Shown here piece by piece: positions 19,465 to 28,803 of a stretch of DNA of 64,000 nt; within the stretch, counting starts at the first letter, position 1; each line of letters starts with the position of its first letter. The notes beneath the pieces were generated by a model. The model worked only from the letters and a program-made list of their open reading frames with translations. It searched no databases and had not been told where the DNA came from. The position numbers were made by a program, and so were the translations under genes. The stretch comes from Providencia huaxiensis. Lineage in GTDB: Bacteria > Pseudomonadota > Gammaproteobacteria > Enterobacterales > Enterobacteriaceae. The stretch lies in NCBI RefSeq assembly GCF_002843235.3, contig NZ_CP031123.2:3100001-3164000 (forward strand), read 5' to 3'.

Positions 19465-20415
19465 ATGGTAAAAAATCACAGTTCAACACCGCATGATGCT
19501 GCATTTAAAGGGTTTATGTCTAAAATTGATAATGCACGTGATTTTTTTGATATTCACTTACCTAATCATATTAAGCAATTATGTGATTTCAAAACATTAG
19601 CGATAACAAATTCATCTTTCATTGATAATCAGCTACGTACTCGTCTTTCAGATGTTCTCTACACTGTCGAGACACAGCAAGGTGAAGGATATATTTATAT
19701 GTTAGTTGAACATCAATCAACACCCGATAAACTAATGGGTTGGAGGATGATGCATTATGCGTTCCTTGCCATGAATCAGCACTTACAACAAGGTCATCGT
19801 GATTTACCACTAGTTGTCCCAGTTTTATTTTATCATGGGAAAATAACCCCTTACCCATATGCTAAGCCGTGGACACACTGTTTTCAGTGGCCTGAAATTG
19901 CGTCAAACTTATACAGTCAGCCATTTCCTCTCGTCGATATTACTGTTATTGATGATAATGAGCTCGTAAACCATCGCAAAGTTGCCGTCATGGAACTTGC
20001 TATGAAACATAGAGACCTAAGAGATAACATAGAAAAAATTACGCAATTACTAGCTGAAGCGATGAATCGAAACTATCATCATAGTGATGACATAATTACT
20101 ATTTTCAATTACTTATTTATTACTATGGATTCACCACATTTTGAAACAGTGGTCAATCAACTTATATACCAACTAGAAAATAACCAAGAGGATATCATGA
20201 ACATCGCACAACGATTAAAAAACCAAGGATTACAAGAAGGTATTGATATCGGTGTAAATAGAGGCATTGATATCGGTGTAAATAGAGGCATTGATATCGG
20301 AGAAAACAAAAAACAACATGAAATTGCTCTTAAAGGTTTACAACTTGGTACAAGTATTGAACTTATCTGTCAACTTACAGGGCTGAGCTATCAGGAAGTA
20401 TTAAACCTACGTTAA
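19465..20415 (+). CDS. Rpn-family recombination-promoting nuclease / PD-(D/E)XK transposase-like protein
   Basis: 316 residues. The start (TPHDAAFKGFMSKIDNARDFFDIHLP) and the LSDVLYTVETQQGEGYIYMLVEHQST core match Rpn/YhgA-type proteins. D in LSDVLY and E/Q in VEHQS correspond to the PD-(D/E)XK nuclease residues. E. coli Rpn proteins cut DNA and raise RecA-independent recombination, and some family members act in phage defence. The C-terminal part has a short tandem repeat (GIDIGVNR) and then a helical tail, the region where Rpn paralogues vary. It is a single gene between zntA and tusA, slotted into an otherwise conserved order. Confidence 0.88.
   Translation: MVKNHSSTPHDAAFKGFMSKIDNARDFFDIHLPNHIKQLCDFKTLAITNSSFIDNQLRTRLSDVLYTVETQQGEGYIYMLVEHQSTPDKLMGWRMMHYAFLAMNQHLQQGHRDLPLVVPVLFYHGKITPYPYAKPWTHCFQWPEIASNLYSQPFPLVDITVIDDNELVNHRKVAVMELAMKHRDLRDNIEKITQLLAEAMNRNYHHSDDIITIFNYLFITMDSPHFETVVNQLIYQLENNQEDIMNIAQRLKNQGLQEGIDIGVNRGIDIGVNRGIDIGENKKQHEIALKGLQLGTSIELICQLTGLSYQEVLNLR
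20242..20300 (+). repeat. 24-bp in-frame tandem repeat in the rpn-like gene
   Basis: Two perfect 24-base units (20242-20265 and 20266-20289) and a partial third encode GIDIGVNR repeats. Perfect identity suggests recent expansion and possible length variation between strains. Confidence 0.9.
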
Positions 20416-20467
20416 TCCCTACTTCTTGGCAGGAATTAACGTACAAAATGAAATTAGCTAATAACTA

Positions 20468-20716
20468 TTAGCTCGACTTTTTACGCAGCAAATAACGATA
20501 CGGGGTATTATCAACCTCTACGGCTAATAAATCATGCTCCATAAAACGGCAAAAGCCCGGAATGTCGCGTGTGGTTGCTGGGTCATCCGCAATAATTAAC
20601 AACGTTTCCCCATCTGCCATATTACGAACCGTTTTACGCACTAACATCACAGGCTCAGGGCAACGCAACCCAAGTGTGTCAAGGGTCTTAGTAGCATTAT
20701 CAAAAGAATCAGACAT
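20468..20716 (-). CDS. tusA: Sulfurtransferase TusA
   Basis: 82-residue sulfur carrier that takes persulfide from IscS and passes it to TusBCD for 2-thiolation of tRNA wobble uridines. The active-site cysteine lies in [15 protein letters not shown] (about residue 19). Length and sequence match E. coli TusA (SirA). It is divergent from yhhQ, as in E. coli. Confidence 0.97.
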   Translation of the reverse strand: MSDSFDNATKTLDTLGLRCPEPVMLVRKTVRNMADGETLLIIADDPATTRDIPGFCRFMEHDLLAVEVDNTPYRYLLRKKSS

Positions 20717-20846
20717 AAATAAACACTTCTAAAGAGAGATCAATAATCGAATTATATAATAAAACGTGTCTTGATGAATGAACTGTTTTGCTTTCGTTGC
20801 GCAACGAGCGTATGATGCGCAGTTCCCAACTGTTGGGATGAATTTC

Positions 20847-20879
20847 ATGGGTTCCCTCACCCCATTGTCACTAAAAAGG
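20847..20879 (+). promoter_or_regulatory. Candidate preQ1-I riboswitch in the yhhQ leader
   Basis: P1 is ATGGG (20847-20851) with CCCAT (20861-20865), enclosing TTCCCTCAC. A tail TGTCACTAAAAAGG follows, in which AGG, part of the ribosome site, can pair with CCU of the loop to form the pseudoknot. Size and layout match small preQ1-I riboswitches (a short GC stem, a CACCCC segment, an A-rich tail ending in the Shine-Dalgarno). YhhQ is a queuosine-precursor transporter, exactly the kind of gene these switches control. The match was judged by eye. Confidence 0.65.
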
Positions 20880-20885
20880 TACAAT

Positions 20886-21554
20886 ATGTTTAATTTTACT
20901 GCGCAGCAAAAAGCCACTGCGTTAATTTGGCTTTCGTTATTTCATATTTTAATTATTACTTCTAGTAACTACCTAGTGCAATTACCGATTAATATTTTCG
21001 GTTTCCATACCACTTGGGGTGCATTTACTTTTCCATTTATTTTCTTAGCAACTGACTTAACCGTCCGTATTTATGGCGCGCCACTTGCACGCAGAATTAT
21101 CACTGCGGTTATGCTGCCGGCATTACTGATATCCTATGTTATTTCAGCATTATTTTTCCAAGGTGAATGGCAAGGCTTTACTGCATTGTCTGAATTTAAC
21201 TTATTTGTCGCACGTATCGCAGCCGCTAGCTTTATGGCTTATGTCCTGGGGCAAATATTAGATGTCAGTGTTTTCAATCGATTACGTCAAAATGCACGTT
21301 GGTATGTGGCTCCTGCTTGTGCCATGTTCTTTGGTAACTTAATTGATACTATCGCGTTCTTCTTTATCGCATTTTTCCGTAGTAGCGACCCATTTATGGC
21401 CGCAAACTGGGTAGAAATTGCTTTAGTTGACTATGTCTTTAAGCTACTTATTTGTATGCTGTTTTTCTTACCTGCTTATGGTGTGCTTTTGAATTTTATC
21501 TTGAGATATTTCTTCGCAAACTCAGATAAAAAGCAGTTAGTCAATCAACACTAA
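20886..21554 (+). CDS. yhhQ: Queuosine precursor transporter YhhQ
   Basis: 222-residue membrane protein of the ECF/VUT_1 family that imports the queuosine precursors preQ0/preQ1. About six TM helices are visible, with conserved TFPFIFLATDLTVRIYG and FFGNLIDTIAFFFIAF. The ATG with AAGG five to seven bases upstream was chosen; an in-frame reading from 20778 would run through the riboswitch and is rejected. The length matches E. coli YhhQ (221). Confidence 0.94.
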   Translation: MFNFTAQQKATALIWLSLFHILIITSSNYLVQLPINIFGFHTTWGAFTFPFIFLATDLTVRIYGAPLARRIITAVMLPALLISYVISALFFQGEWQGFTALSEFNLFVARIAAASFMAYVLGQILDVSVFNRLRQNARWYVAPACAMFFGNLIDTIAFFFIAFFRSSDPFMAANWVEIALVDYVFKLLICMLFFLPAYGVLLNFILRYFFANSDKKQLVNQH

Positions 21555-21558
21555 AAAC

Positions 21559-21588
21559 AAAAAAAGGAGATAGCTAAATGCTATCTCC
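21559..21588 (-). terminator. Terminator between yhhQ and glpC
   Basis: GGAGATAGC (21566-21574) pairs with GCTATCTCC (21580-21588) around a five-base loop. The A-run at 21559-21565 becomes a U-run on the minus strand, so this is mainly the terminator of the leftward glpABC transcript. It may also act weakly on yhhQ. Confidence 0.85.
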
Positions 21589-21648
21589 AAATAAGATTAA
21601 CTGAGCTAAAACAACAAATAACAACCCTACAATTCGATAAGTAATAGA

Positions 21649-22842
21649 TCACAAAGCTTTTGCTAAAAGTGAGATGGGATGCTCACACTTCTTACTCGTC
21701 GACATCTCAATCTGCCACTTACACGTTTCACAATCAGTGATCACCATATCAGCACCACTTTCTTCAATTTGGCGAAATAACCCGGCACCAATACCTTGAG
21801 AAACCTCATAGTTTTCTTTTTTGAAACCATAGGTTCCTGCGATACCACAGCACTGTGAGTCTAACACTATCAGCTCAACACCGGGTACACGCTTAATTAA
21901 CTCTAATGTGTAGGAGGTCCAACCCATTTTTTCCATATGGCATGGTGTATGATAAGCCACTTTTAAAGGCGTATGTTTCAGTTTGAGTTCACGCCCTTCT
22001 TCCAGTAAACGATAAATATAACGTGTTGCGAGCTCGATGTTATCCCTCATTGCAGAAGTATCAACATCAAGGACATGTGTATATTCATCACGGATAGTAA
22101 ACGTACACGTTGATGAAGTTGCAACAACAGGTACACGTTTTTCAAGGATAGTTTCTTGTAATGACTCTAAATTCACATTGGCTTGGCGTTTTGCCTGTTT
22201 CATAAAGCCATTCGCAATTAACGCCACACCACAACATTTTTCACGTTTAAGTAATTGAACGCCAATGTTCATCCCATTGAAGACTTTAATTAAGTCTTTA
22301 CCTAATTGAGGGTGGTTATAATTCACATAGCAACCATGGAAAAACGCAACTTGCTCTTCAAATTTAGCTTGTTCAGCGGCTTGTTTTGCATACCAACGAC
22401 GGAAAGTCCCAAATGAATATTTTGGTAATTCACGGCGATGGTCTATTTTCAGTGCTTTATCAAGGATTTGACGTACAGGTTTTAACCCTGTAATCGTATT
22501 TACAACTGGTGCAAATGGCGTAGATAGCGACCCCATTAAATCGGTATGACTGAGAATTGCATCACGAATTTTCGGTTTTTGCTGGCTGTAAGTATTACGC
22601 GCACGGGCAATAATATCGCCAATTTTCACATCCGATGGGCAAGCCACTTCACAGCGCTTGCAGTTTGTACAATATTTAAGTGCCTCGTCATATAACATTG
22701 GGTCTTTTAAGCGCAAGCGCTCACCATCGGGCCCGGCTTGCTTAGGGCCTGGATACAATGGATTAACCTTTGCTACAGGGCAATAAGTGGTACACACCGT
22801 GCATTTAATACAGCTTTCAAAGCTTGCATCTTGAATACTCAT
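21649..22842 (-). CDS. glpC: Anaerobic glycerol-3-phosphate dehydrogenase subunit C
   Basis: 397-residue iron-sulfur subunit that anchors GlpAB to the membrane and passes electrons to menaquinone, for use by fumarate reductase under anaerobiosis. Two 4Fe-4S ferredoxin motifs are near the N-terminus (CIKCTVCTTYCP, CTNCKRCEVACP). Two Cys-rich CCG domains follow (HGCYVNYNHP...REKCCG and HTPCHMEKMG...SQCCG). It overlaps glpB by four bases. Confidence 0.97.
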   Translation of the reverse strand: MSIQDASFESCIKCTVCTTYCPVAKVNPLYPGPKQAGPDGERLRLKDPMLYDEALKYCTNCKRCEVACPSDVKIGDIIARARNTYSQQKPKIRDAILSHTDLMGSLSTPFAPVVNTITGLKPVRQILDKALKIDHRRELPKYSFGTFRRWYAKQAAEQAKFEEQVAFFHGCYVNYNHPQLGKDLIKVFNGMNIGVQLLKREKCCGVALIANGFMKQAKRQANVNLESLQETILEKRVPVVATSSTCTFTIRDEYTHVLDVDTSAMRDNIELATRYIYRLLEEGRELKLKHTPLKVAYHTPCHMEKMGWTSYTLELIKRVPGVELIVLDSQCCGIAGTYGFKKENYEVSQGIGAGLFRQIEESGADMVITDCETCKWQIEMSTSKKCEHPISLLAKAL

Positions 22843-24134
22843 TGTGCCACCTCCACCTGCATGGTTTTACTCTTAATCAGTTCATTAATGATTTCATTAG
22901 CGGCATATAATGCGCTAATTATTGATACACCCGCCCCACAACCTTGGGTGAGAGGGTCAAAACCGCCTAATACAGCGCCAGCGACATAAAGGTTTGAAAT
23001 AGCGTTCCCCTCTTTTTGTGCGCGCAGCTTTTCATCAGTTTTCACGCCAAAAGCCATATAAGGTTGGGAAGCAAAAAACTCTTTGTTAGTCCATTTTGCA
23101 CGTTCTGAAATTTCACACAGGTCCAATTGCATCAATGGCTCATACACACGGTCAAACTCTGCCACCAATCCATTATTGAAAAAACTCCCCGTTGCCAGAA
23201 CAAAATGCTTAGCTTTTAAAGAGATGTCACCATGATTACGAGTCTGGACAGATTCAATTCGGCCATCCACACAGTTTACCGCAGTGACTTTATCACCTGG
23301 CATCACTATGCCACCTTGGCGCCGAAACTGACGCAATAACATTTCGTGTAAACGGATCCCCAATAAAGAAGGTGGAAGAGTCGGCAATAAAAATATAGGC
23401 TTACCTAAGTTCCTTTGTAATTCCTGTAAAGGTTCATCACTGTCGAGTCCGATACACGCTGGCATGAAAATCGCTTCTGCATCTGCGACCAACGGGGAAA
23501 TTTCAGCTACCATTTGAGCCATGTTTTCTGGACGGTCTAACCAACGAGCAACATTAACGGCTCTAAACTCGCTCGGGTTTTCTCTTAACCGGTCTAATAA
23601 TGGTAAATGCACATAGTGCGCTGTTGCTTGTAGCCCTTCACGTTGTAGCTCATCCGCAACCATTTGGGGTTGAAAATCCAAGAAACCTTCGATACCAACC
23701 ACCGCAATATTGTTAGCATCCATTTTATGGTGTAAGCCAACCGTTGGAACAAATTTAGGACTAAGCCAAGTCATGCGCTTATGGCCTAGAGGTGTAATGC
23801 GATAGTGGTTTTCTTCACAAAAGCCTTTTAAATGGACTCCCGCTTGCTGCAATATCGACTGCGCCATATGCGCTAATTCAGTAACCTGCGTTTTTCCGAT
23901 TAAACTATAAGGGTGAGCTGGCGACTGTTCCTTTAACGCATCAAGCATTTCTAATGGTTTTTCAGCCACTTCCCCATTAGGCAAATGGGTTAATAAATCT
24001 AAGGAGCCTGATGAAAAATGCAATGCATTTTGCCCTGCGCTAACAATTGCGCAAGATAGGCCAGACTGGGTTAAACGTATACCGCTCATTAATCCAGCCA
24101 AACCGCCGCCCATTACCACTACATCATATTTCAT
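22839..24134 (-). CDS. glpB: Anaerobic glycerol-3-phosphate dehydrogenase subunit B
   Basis: 431-residue flavoprotein subunit (FMN in E. coli). The Rossmann motif VVVMGGGLAGLMSG is at the N-terminus and the C-terminal GGFDPLTQGCGAGVSI matches GlpB. The start has AGGAGG six bases upstream; the longer in-frame start 21 bases earlier has no comparable site. It overlaps the glpA stop by 11 bases and glpC by four. Confidence 0.96.
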   Translation of the reverse strand: MKYDVVVMGGGLAGLMSGIRLTQSGLSCAIVSAGQNALHFSSGSLDLLTHLPNGEVAEKPLEMLDALKEQSPAHPYSLIGKTQVTELAHMAQSILQQAGVHLKGFCEENHYRITPLGHKRMTWLSPKFVPTVGLHHKMDANNIAVVGIEGFLDFQPQMVADELQREGLQATAHYVHLPLLDRLRENPSEFRAVNVARWLDRPENMAQMVAEISPLVADAEAIFMPACIGLDSDEPLQELQRNLGKPIFLLPTLPPSLLGIRLHEMLLRQFRRQGGIVMPGDKVTAVNCVDGRIESVQTRNHGDISLKAKHFVLATGSFFNNGLVAEFDRVYEPLMQLDLCEISERAKWTNKEFFASQPYMAFGVKTDEKLRAQKEGNAISNLYVAGAVLGGFDPLTQGCGAGVSIISALYAANEIINELIKSKTMQVEVAQ

Positions 24135-25779
24135 TATCTGCCTCCTTCTGTGCATCCTTGCCTAGTGTCGCTTCATTCATGCCACATAACCCGTGATATA
24201 CCCAGCTAGTAAATTCACTTTCACGCAGCGCATCCCCCCAAGCTATTGGACGTACACCTTTCCAGCGCTCATTCAGGAAGTGACTTAATTGCTGCTCTGT
24301 TTCATGAGGCGTTGTAACATTAAAACGATTGAGTAAGCCAGCTGCGCGGCATGCACATAGCTCACCTTGGCAAGTTCCCATACCCACACGAGTACGGCGC
24401 CTTAAATCAAGCAGATTATTGACCGTCAATGAATTCACGGCATAACGCACCTCACCCGCAGTAACGGCTTCACACTCACAAACTAAACTTTTATCGAGCC
24501 TATCCGTACTGAGAATTGCAGAAGCTCTGTCACCATGGCGATAAACCGCAGAGCCACGAATAGGGGCTGGGATAGAAACAACATTACGTAAGGCTTCTTC
24601 TGCGCTATGCTGCGACCCCGGTAATGGGGCTTCTGCTGTTGTACATTTGGCGCTGTGACCAAGTTTTTCGCAAACTTTATCTGTCGCCCATTCCGCCATC
24701 AGGCGATAAGTCATCAACTTACCCCCTGTAATGGTGATAAAACCTTCTAAGCCATCGCGTTTAGCATGGTCTAACAACACAATACCGCGGCTTACGTTAC
24801 GCCCTGATGGGTCATCATCACTAGCAACTAATGGTCGAACGCCTGCATATGCACGTAAAATGCGCGTTGTCGCAAGTGCAGGAGACAACATCGAACCTTC
24901 GCGAATCAGAATATCCACCTCTTCAGGGGTGACATACATATTATCAATTTGGTCATATTCAATATGAGTCGACGTGGTCCCAATCAGGGAAATCGTATCG
25001 CCGGGAACCAAAATATCGGCATCTGCAGGTTTACGGCAGCGGTTTATCACCATATTGTTCAAACGGTGACCTAAAATTAATAGTGCCCCTTTCGCAGGGA
25101 ACATTTTAATTTTTAATTCGCCATATTCTGCAATTTTCTGCCCCCAGATCCCGCCCGCATTGACGACAATTTCTGCGTAAATATCATATTGTTTCTTAGC
25201 ATGATGATCATATACCGTCACACCGCGTACCGTATCACCATCACGAATTAAGCCAATAACTTCATGATAAGTTAACACTTTTGCGCCATGCTCTCTGGCA
25301 TCTAACATATTTGCCGCAGTTAAACGGAATGGGTCAACCGTACCATCAGGAACACGAACCGCACCAATTAAATGCGGGTTAACGGAAGGTTCAAGGCGAA
25401 TAGCCTCTTTAGGGTCAATCGCAGTCGCATCAATACCTGCCGCTTGGCAGGCCGTAATGAATTGCTGCTGATATTCTAAGCTGTCTTCAGGAAGAGTAAT
25501 AAACAAACCGTCCGTTCGTTCAATACAATGATGTGCGATACGCTTTAAAATTTTGTTCTCTTCGATACATTCTCTGGCAGATTCACCATCTGTGACGGCA
25601 TAACGCGCGCCACTATGCAGTAATCCATGGTTACGTCCTGTCGCGCCAGTCGCAATATCATGTCTTTCGAGTAAAACGGTTCTTAGGCCTCGGCGAGCGC
25701 AGTCACGAGCGACTCCTGCACCTGTTGCGCCACCACCGATAATGATGACATCCGTTTCAGTCACAGATGAGCCATTCAT
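24124..25779 (-). CDS. glpA: Anaerobic glycerol-3-phosphate dehydrogenase subunit A
   Basis: 551-residue FAD catalytic subunit oxidising glycerol-3-phosphate to dihydroxyacetone phosphate. It has an FAD-binding IIGGGATGAGVARDCARRG motif, HDIATGATGRNHGLLHSGARY of the GlpA/GlpD family, and a C-terminal bfd-like 2Fe-2S domain with VCECEAVTAG and GTCQGELCACR. It is the first gene of glpABC, divergent from glpTQ, as in E. coli. Confidence 0.97.
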   Translation of the reverse strand: MNGSSVTETDVIIIGGGATGAGVARDCARRGLRTVLLERHDIATGATGRNHGLLHSGARYAVTDGESARECIEENKILKRIAHHCIERTDGLFITLPEDSLEYQQQFITACQAAGIDATAIDPKEAIRLEPSVNPHLIGAVRVPDGTVDPFRLTAANMLDAREHGAKVLTYHEVIGLIRDGDTVRGVTVYDHHAKKQYDIYAEIVVNAGGIWGQKIAEYGELKIKMFPAKGALLILGHRLNNMVINRCRKPADADILVPGDTISLIGTTSTHIEYDQIDNMYVTPEEVDILIREGSMLSPALATTRILRAYAGVRPLVASDDDPSGRNVSRGIVLLDHAKRDGLEGFITITGGKLMTYRLMAEWATDKVCEKLGHSAKCTTAEAPLPGSQHSAEEALRNVVSIPAPIRGSAVYRHGDRASAILSTDRLDKSLVCECEAVTAGEVRYAVNSLTVNNLLDLRRRTRVGMGTCQGELCACRAAGLLNRFNVTTPHETEQQLSHFLNERWKGVRPIAWGDALRESEFTSWVYHGLCGMNEATLGKDAQKEADNEI

Positions 25780-25887
25780 GTCGCATTCCTCACATTAATA
25801 AACGTTTCTATAATAAATAAGTATAGGTTCTATTTTTATAATCTATTATTAAATATAGCCCAGAAACGCGATCAATGTTTGATAAGG

Positions 25888-26129
25888 AACAAAAACGAAA
25901 GTAATTGCGACATTTTTAGCACCTCAAAGAACAAAATCGTGATGAAAATCACAAAATAATTAACATTTCCAGTTCCATTCTATTCACAAATGTCATTTAC
26001 TATGCAACTTCATAAACAAAATCAATAATTGTGCGTTAGATTACAGATAAATTGTTTTTTAACGACTACAATTTAGAGCAATTAAGAAAATAAAGACTCT
26101 TAAATTACTCGAATACTTTCGTTTTTGTT
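25888..26129. promoter_or_regulatory. glpA/glpT control region: inverted GlpR-like sites
   Basis: Within the 433-base divergent region the 16-mer AACAAAAACGAAAGTA (25888-25903) recurs as its exact reverse complement at 26114-26129, each placed about 85-110 bases upstream of one of the divergent genes. The TTTCGTTTT core resembles operators of DeoR-family repressors, which include GlpR. Symmetric placement suggests one regulator controls both operons. Assignment to GlpR is inferred. Confidence 0.55.
25938..25953. promoter_or_regulatory. CRP (cAMP receptor) site
   Basis: CGTGATGAAAATCACA differs from the consensus TGTGA-N6-TCACA at one position. It lies between the two GlpR-like sites in the shared glpABC/glpTQ control region, where E. 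coli also uses cAMP-CRP. Confidence 0.75.
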
Positions 26130-26212
26130 ACTTCACCAATAATAAACACTCAATATCTCTGAAACAGAGAATGGAAGTGTAAATAAAAATTAGCATGCCA
26201 TCGGAGGCGTAT

Positions 26213-27562
26213 ATGTTAAGCATTTTTAAACCAGCACCTCATATAGAGAGGCTGCCAGCTGATAAGGTAGATCCTGTCTATCGTAAGCTTCGTTGGCAGA
26301 TCTTCATGGGTATTTTCTTTGGTTACGCAGCGTATTATCTAGTCCGAAAGAACTTTGCGTTAGCGATGCCATATCTTGTTGAACAAGGTTTCTCTAAAGG
26401 TGACCTTGGTTTCGCATTATCAGGGATCTCAATTGCTTACGGATTTTCTAAATTTATCATGGGGTCGTTTTCCGACCGTGCAAACCCGCGCTATTTCTTA
26501 CCCGCAGGTTTGATTCTTGCCTCCGTAGTGATGTTAGTCATGGGATTCGTACCATGGGCAACATCAAGCATCATGGTAATGTTCGTATTACTGTTCCTTT
26601 GTGGTTGGTTCCAAGGTATGGGTTGGCCTCCTTGTGGACGTACCATGGTTCACTGGTGGTCACAAAAAGAACGTGGTGGTATCGTTTCGGTTTGGAACTG
26701 TGCGCACAACGTCGGTGGTGGTATCCCTCCATTACTGTTCATGTTAGGTATGGCATGGTTTAACGACTGGAAAGCTGCGCTGTATATGCCTGCATTGGCT
26801 GCTATTCTAGTTGCAATCATTGCATTTGCGTTAATGCGCGATACCCCGCAATCTTGTGGTCTTCCTCCAATTGAAGAGTACAAAAACGACTATCCAACAG
26901 ACTATAAAGCATCCGATGAAGAAGAATTAACTGCAAAAGAAATCTTCATGAAGTATGTTTTCCCTAACAAACTGTTATGGATGATTGCGATTGCGAACGT
27001 GTTCGTTTACTTACTGCGTTATGGTGTTTTGGACTGGTCTCCAACTTACCTGCGTGAAGTTAAACACTTCGCAATGGATAAATCTTCATGGGCTTACTTC
27101 TTATATGAATACGCAGGTATCCCAGGTACGTTACTGTGTGGTTGGATGTCGGATAAAGTCTTCCGCGGTAACCGTGGAGCCACTGGTGTGTTCTTCATGG
27201 TTCTGGTAACCATCGCAACTATCGTGTTCTGGATGAACCCAGCCGGTAACCCAAATGTTGATATGGCATGTATGTTGATCATCGGTTTCTTAATCTATGG
27301 TCCTGTTATGTTGATTGGTTTACACGCTCTTGAACTTGCACCGAAAAAAGCAGCAGGTACCGCCGCAGGATTCACAGGCTTGTTCGGCTACCTCGGTGGT
27401 TCTGTCGCAGCAAGTGCTATCGTTGGTTATACCGTAGACTACTTCGGTTGGGACGGTGGCTTCGCAGTCATGATCGGTGGTTCAGCATTGGCTGTTGTTC
27501 TACTGTTTATCGTCATGTTGAGCGAAAGCAAACATAAACGTGAATTAGCAAACTCACAATAA
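26213..27562 (+). CDS. glpT: Glycerol-3-phosphate:phosphate antiporter
   Basis: 449-residue MFS antiporter (organophosphate:Pi family) importing glycerol-3-phosphate; it is also the entry route for fosfomycin in relatives. Twelve TM helices are visible, with conserved [35 protein letters not shown] and [15 protein letters not shown]. The start has GGAGG five bases upstream and matches E. coli GlpT ([10 protein letters not shown]); an ATG 18 bases earlier is rejected. It is followed by a terminator and glpQ. Confidence 0.97.
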   Translation: MLSIFKPAPHIERLPADKVDPVYRKLRWQIFMGIFFGYAAYYLVRKNFALAMPYLVEQGFSKGDLGFALSGISIAYGFSKFIMGSFSDRANPRYFLPAGLILASVVMLVMGFVPWATSSIMVMFVLLFLCGWFQGMGWPPCGRTMVHWWSQKERGGIVSVWNCAHNVGGGIPPLLFMLGMAWFNDWKAALYMPALAAILVAIIAFALMRDTPQSCGLPPIEEYKNDYPTDYKASDEEELTAKEIFMKYVFPNKLLWMIAIANVFVYLLRYGVLDWSPTYLREVKHFAMDKSSWAYFLYEYAGIPGTLLCGWMSDKVFRGNRGATGVFFMVLVTIATIVFWMNPAGNPNVDMACMLIIGFLIYGPVMLIGLHALELAPKKAAGTAAGFTGLFGYLGGSVAASAIVGYTVDYFGWDGGFAVMIGGSALAVVLLFIVMLSESKHKRELANSQ

Positions 27563-27600
27563 ACATTCATTAAATGTTCATTGTTAATCGCTAGACTCGT

Positions 27601-27635
27601 GGGCTATATCAAAAAATGATATAGCCCATTTTTTT
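27601..27635 (+). terminator. Hairpin between glpT and glpQ
   Basis: GGGCTATATC (27601-27610) pairs with GATATAGCCC (27618-27627), followed by ATTTTTTT. This is a strong intrinsic terminator 38 bases after glpT. Since glpQ follows 31 bases later without a separate obvious promoter, it probably attenuates and lowers glpQ relative to glpT. Confidence 0.88.
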
Positions 27636-27665
27636 ACCCAAATAAAGTGCCAAGGAGATATAATC

Positions 27666-28739
27666 ATGAGCTTTCCATTAAAAACATTGGTGGCTAGTAT
27701 GGTTTTAGTGATGTCAGTGTCTGCTGTAGCTCAAGCTTCAAGTAAAGTTGTCATTGCACATCGTGGTGCAAGTGGTTACTTACCGGAACATACCTTACCT
27801 GCAAAAGCAATGGCTTACGCACAAGGTGCTGATTTTCTTGAGCAAGATTTAGTTATGACGAAAGATAACGAGCTCGTGGTCTTACATGACCATTATCTCG
27901 ATCGCGTGACTGATGTTGCTGAACGTTTCCCTGACCGCGCGCGTAAAGATGGCCGTTATTATGCGATTGACTTTACCCTTGATGAAATCAAATCACTCAA
28001 TTTTACAGAAGGATTTGATATTGTTGATGGTAAAAAAGTCCAAAGCTATCCGAACCGCTTCCCGATGGGCAAATCAGATTTCCGCGTTCATACTTTCCAA
28101 GAAGAGATTGAATTTGTTCAAGGATTAAACAAATCAACGGGTAAAAATATTGGTATCTACCCAGAAATTAAAGCCCCTTGGTTCCACCAGCAAGAAGGCA
28201 AAGATATCACCAAGAAAACACTCGAAGTTCTTAAAGAATATGGTTACACCACCAAGGATTCCAACGTTTATCTACAATCATTTGACCCAAATGATCTAAA
28301 ACGTATTAAAAATACCTTGATGCCTGAAATGGGAATGGATCTTAAATTAGTTCAGTTGATTGCTTACACCGATTGGAACGAAACTCAAGAGCAAAAACCT
28401 GACGGAACTTGGGTTAACTACAATTACGATTGGATGATGAAACCGGGTGCCATGAAAGAAATTGCAACCTATGCAGATGGTATTGGCCCTGATTATCATA
28501 TGCTAATTAGTGAAGAATCTACGCCAACTAACATCAAAGTGAATGGCATGGTCAAAGAAGCCCATGAAAATAAAATGGCGGTTCACCCGTTCACTATTCG
28601 TGTTGATAAGCTGCCAAAATACGCCAAAGATGGGCAACAGCTTTATGACATCATTTATAACCAAGCTGATGTCGATGGCGCCTTTACAGACTTCCCTGAC
28701 TTAGGGGTTAAGTTCTTAGAACAACAGAAACAAAAATAG
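27666..28739 (+). CDS. glpQ: Periplasmic glycerophosphodiester phosphodiesterase
   Basis: 357 residues with a cleavable signal peptide (ending SAVAQA, before SSKVVIAHRG). The enzyme hydrolyses glycerophosphodiesters to glycerol-3-phosphate plus an alcohol, supplying GlpT. The GDPD motif HRGASGYLPEHTLPAKAMAYAQGAD, the metal/catalytic residues in EQDLVMTKDNELVVLHD, and PEIKAPWFH are intact. AAGGAG lies upstream of the ATG. Confidence 0.97.
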   Translation: MSFPLKTLVASMVLVMSVSAVAQASSKVVIAHRGASGYLPEHTLPAKAMAYAQGADFLEQDLVMTKDNELVVLHDHYLDRVTDVAERFPDRARKDGRYYAIDFTLDEIKSLNFTEGFDIVDGKKVQSYPNRFPMGKSDFRVHTFQEEIEFVQGLNKSTGKNIGIYPEIKAPWFHQQEGKDITKKTLEVLKEYGYTTKDSNVYLQSFDPNDLKRIKNTLMPEMGMDLKLVQLIAYTDWNETQEQKPDGTWVNYNYDWMMKPGAMKEIATYADGIGPDYHMLISEESTPTNIKVNGMVKEAHENKMAVHPFTIRVDKLPKYAKDGQQLYDIIYNQADVDGAFTDFPDLGVKFLEQQKQK

Positions 28740-28756
28740 TTTTCTGCACCAAAAAC

Positions 28757-28786
28757 AATAATGCAGCCAAATGGCTGCATTATTTT
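28757..28786. terminator. Bidirectional terminator glpQ / epmA
   Basis: AATAATGCAGCC (28757-28768) and GGCTGCATTATT (28773-28784) form a perfect 12-base stem with a four-base loop. It lies between the convergent glpQ and epmA genes. Confidence 0.9.
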
Positions 28787-28803
28787 CAAGTTAGGCGTAT
28801 TAG

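Noticed and set aside
20778..20885. 36-residue N-terminal extension of YhhQ
   Set aside because: It would translate through the riboswitch; the family start and ribosome site are at 20886.
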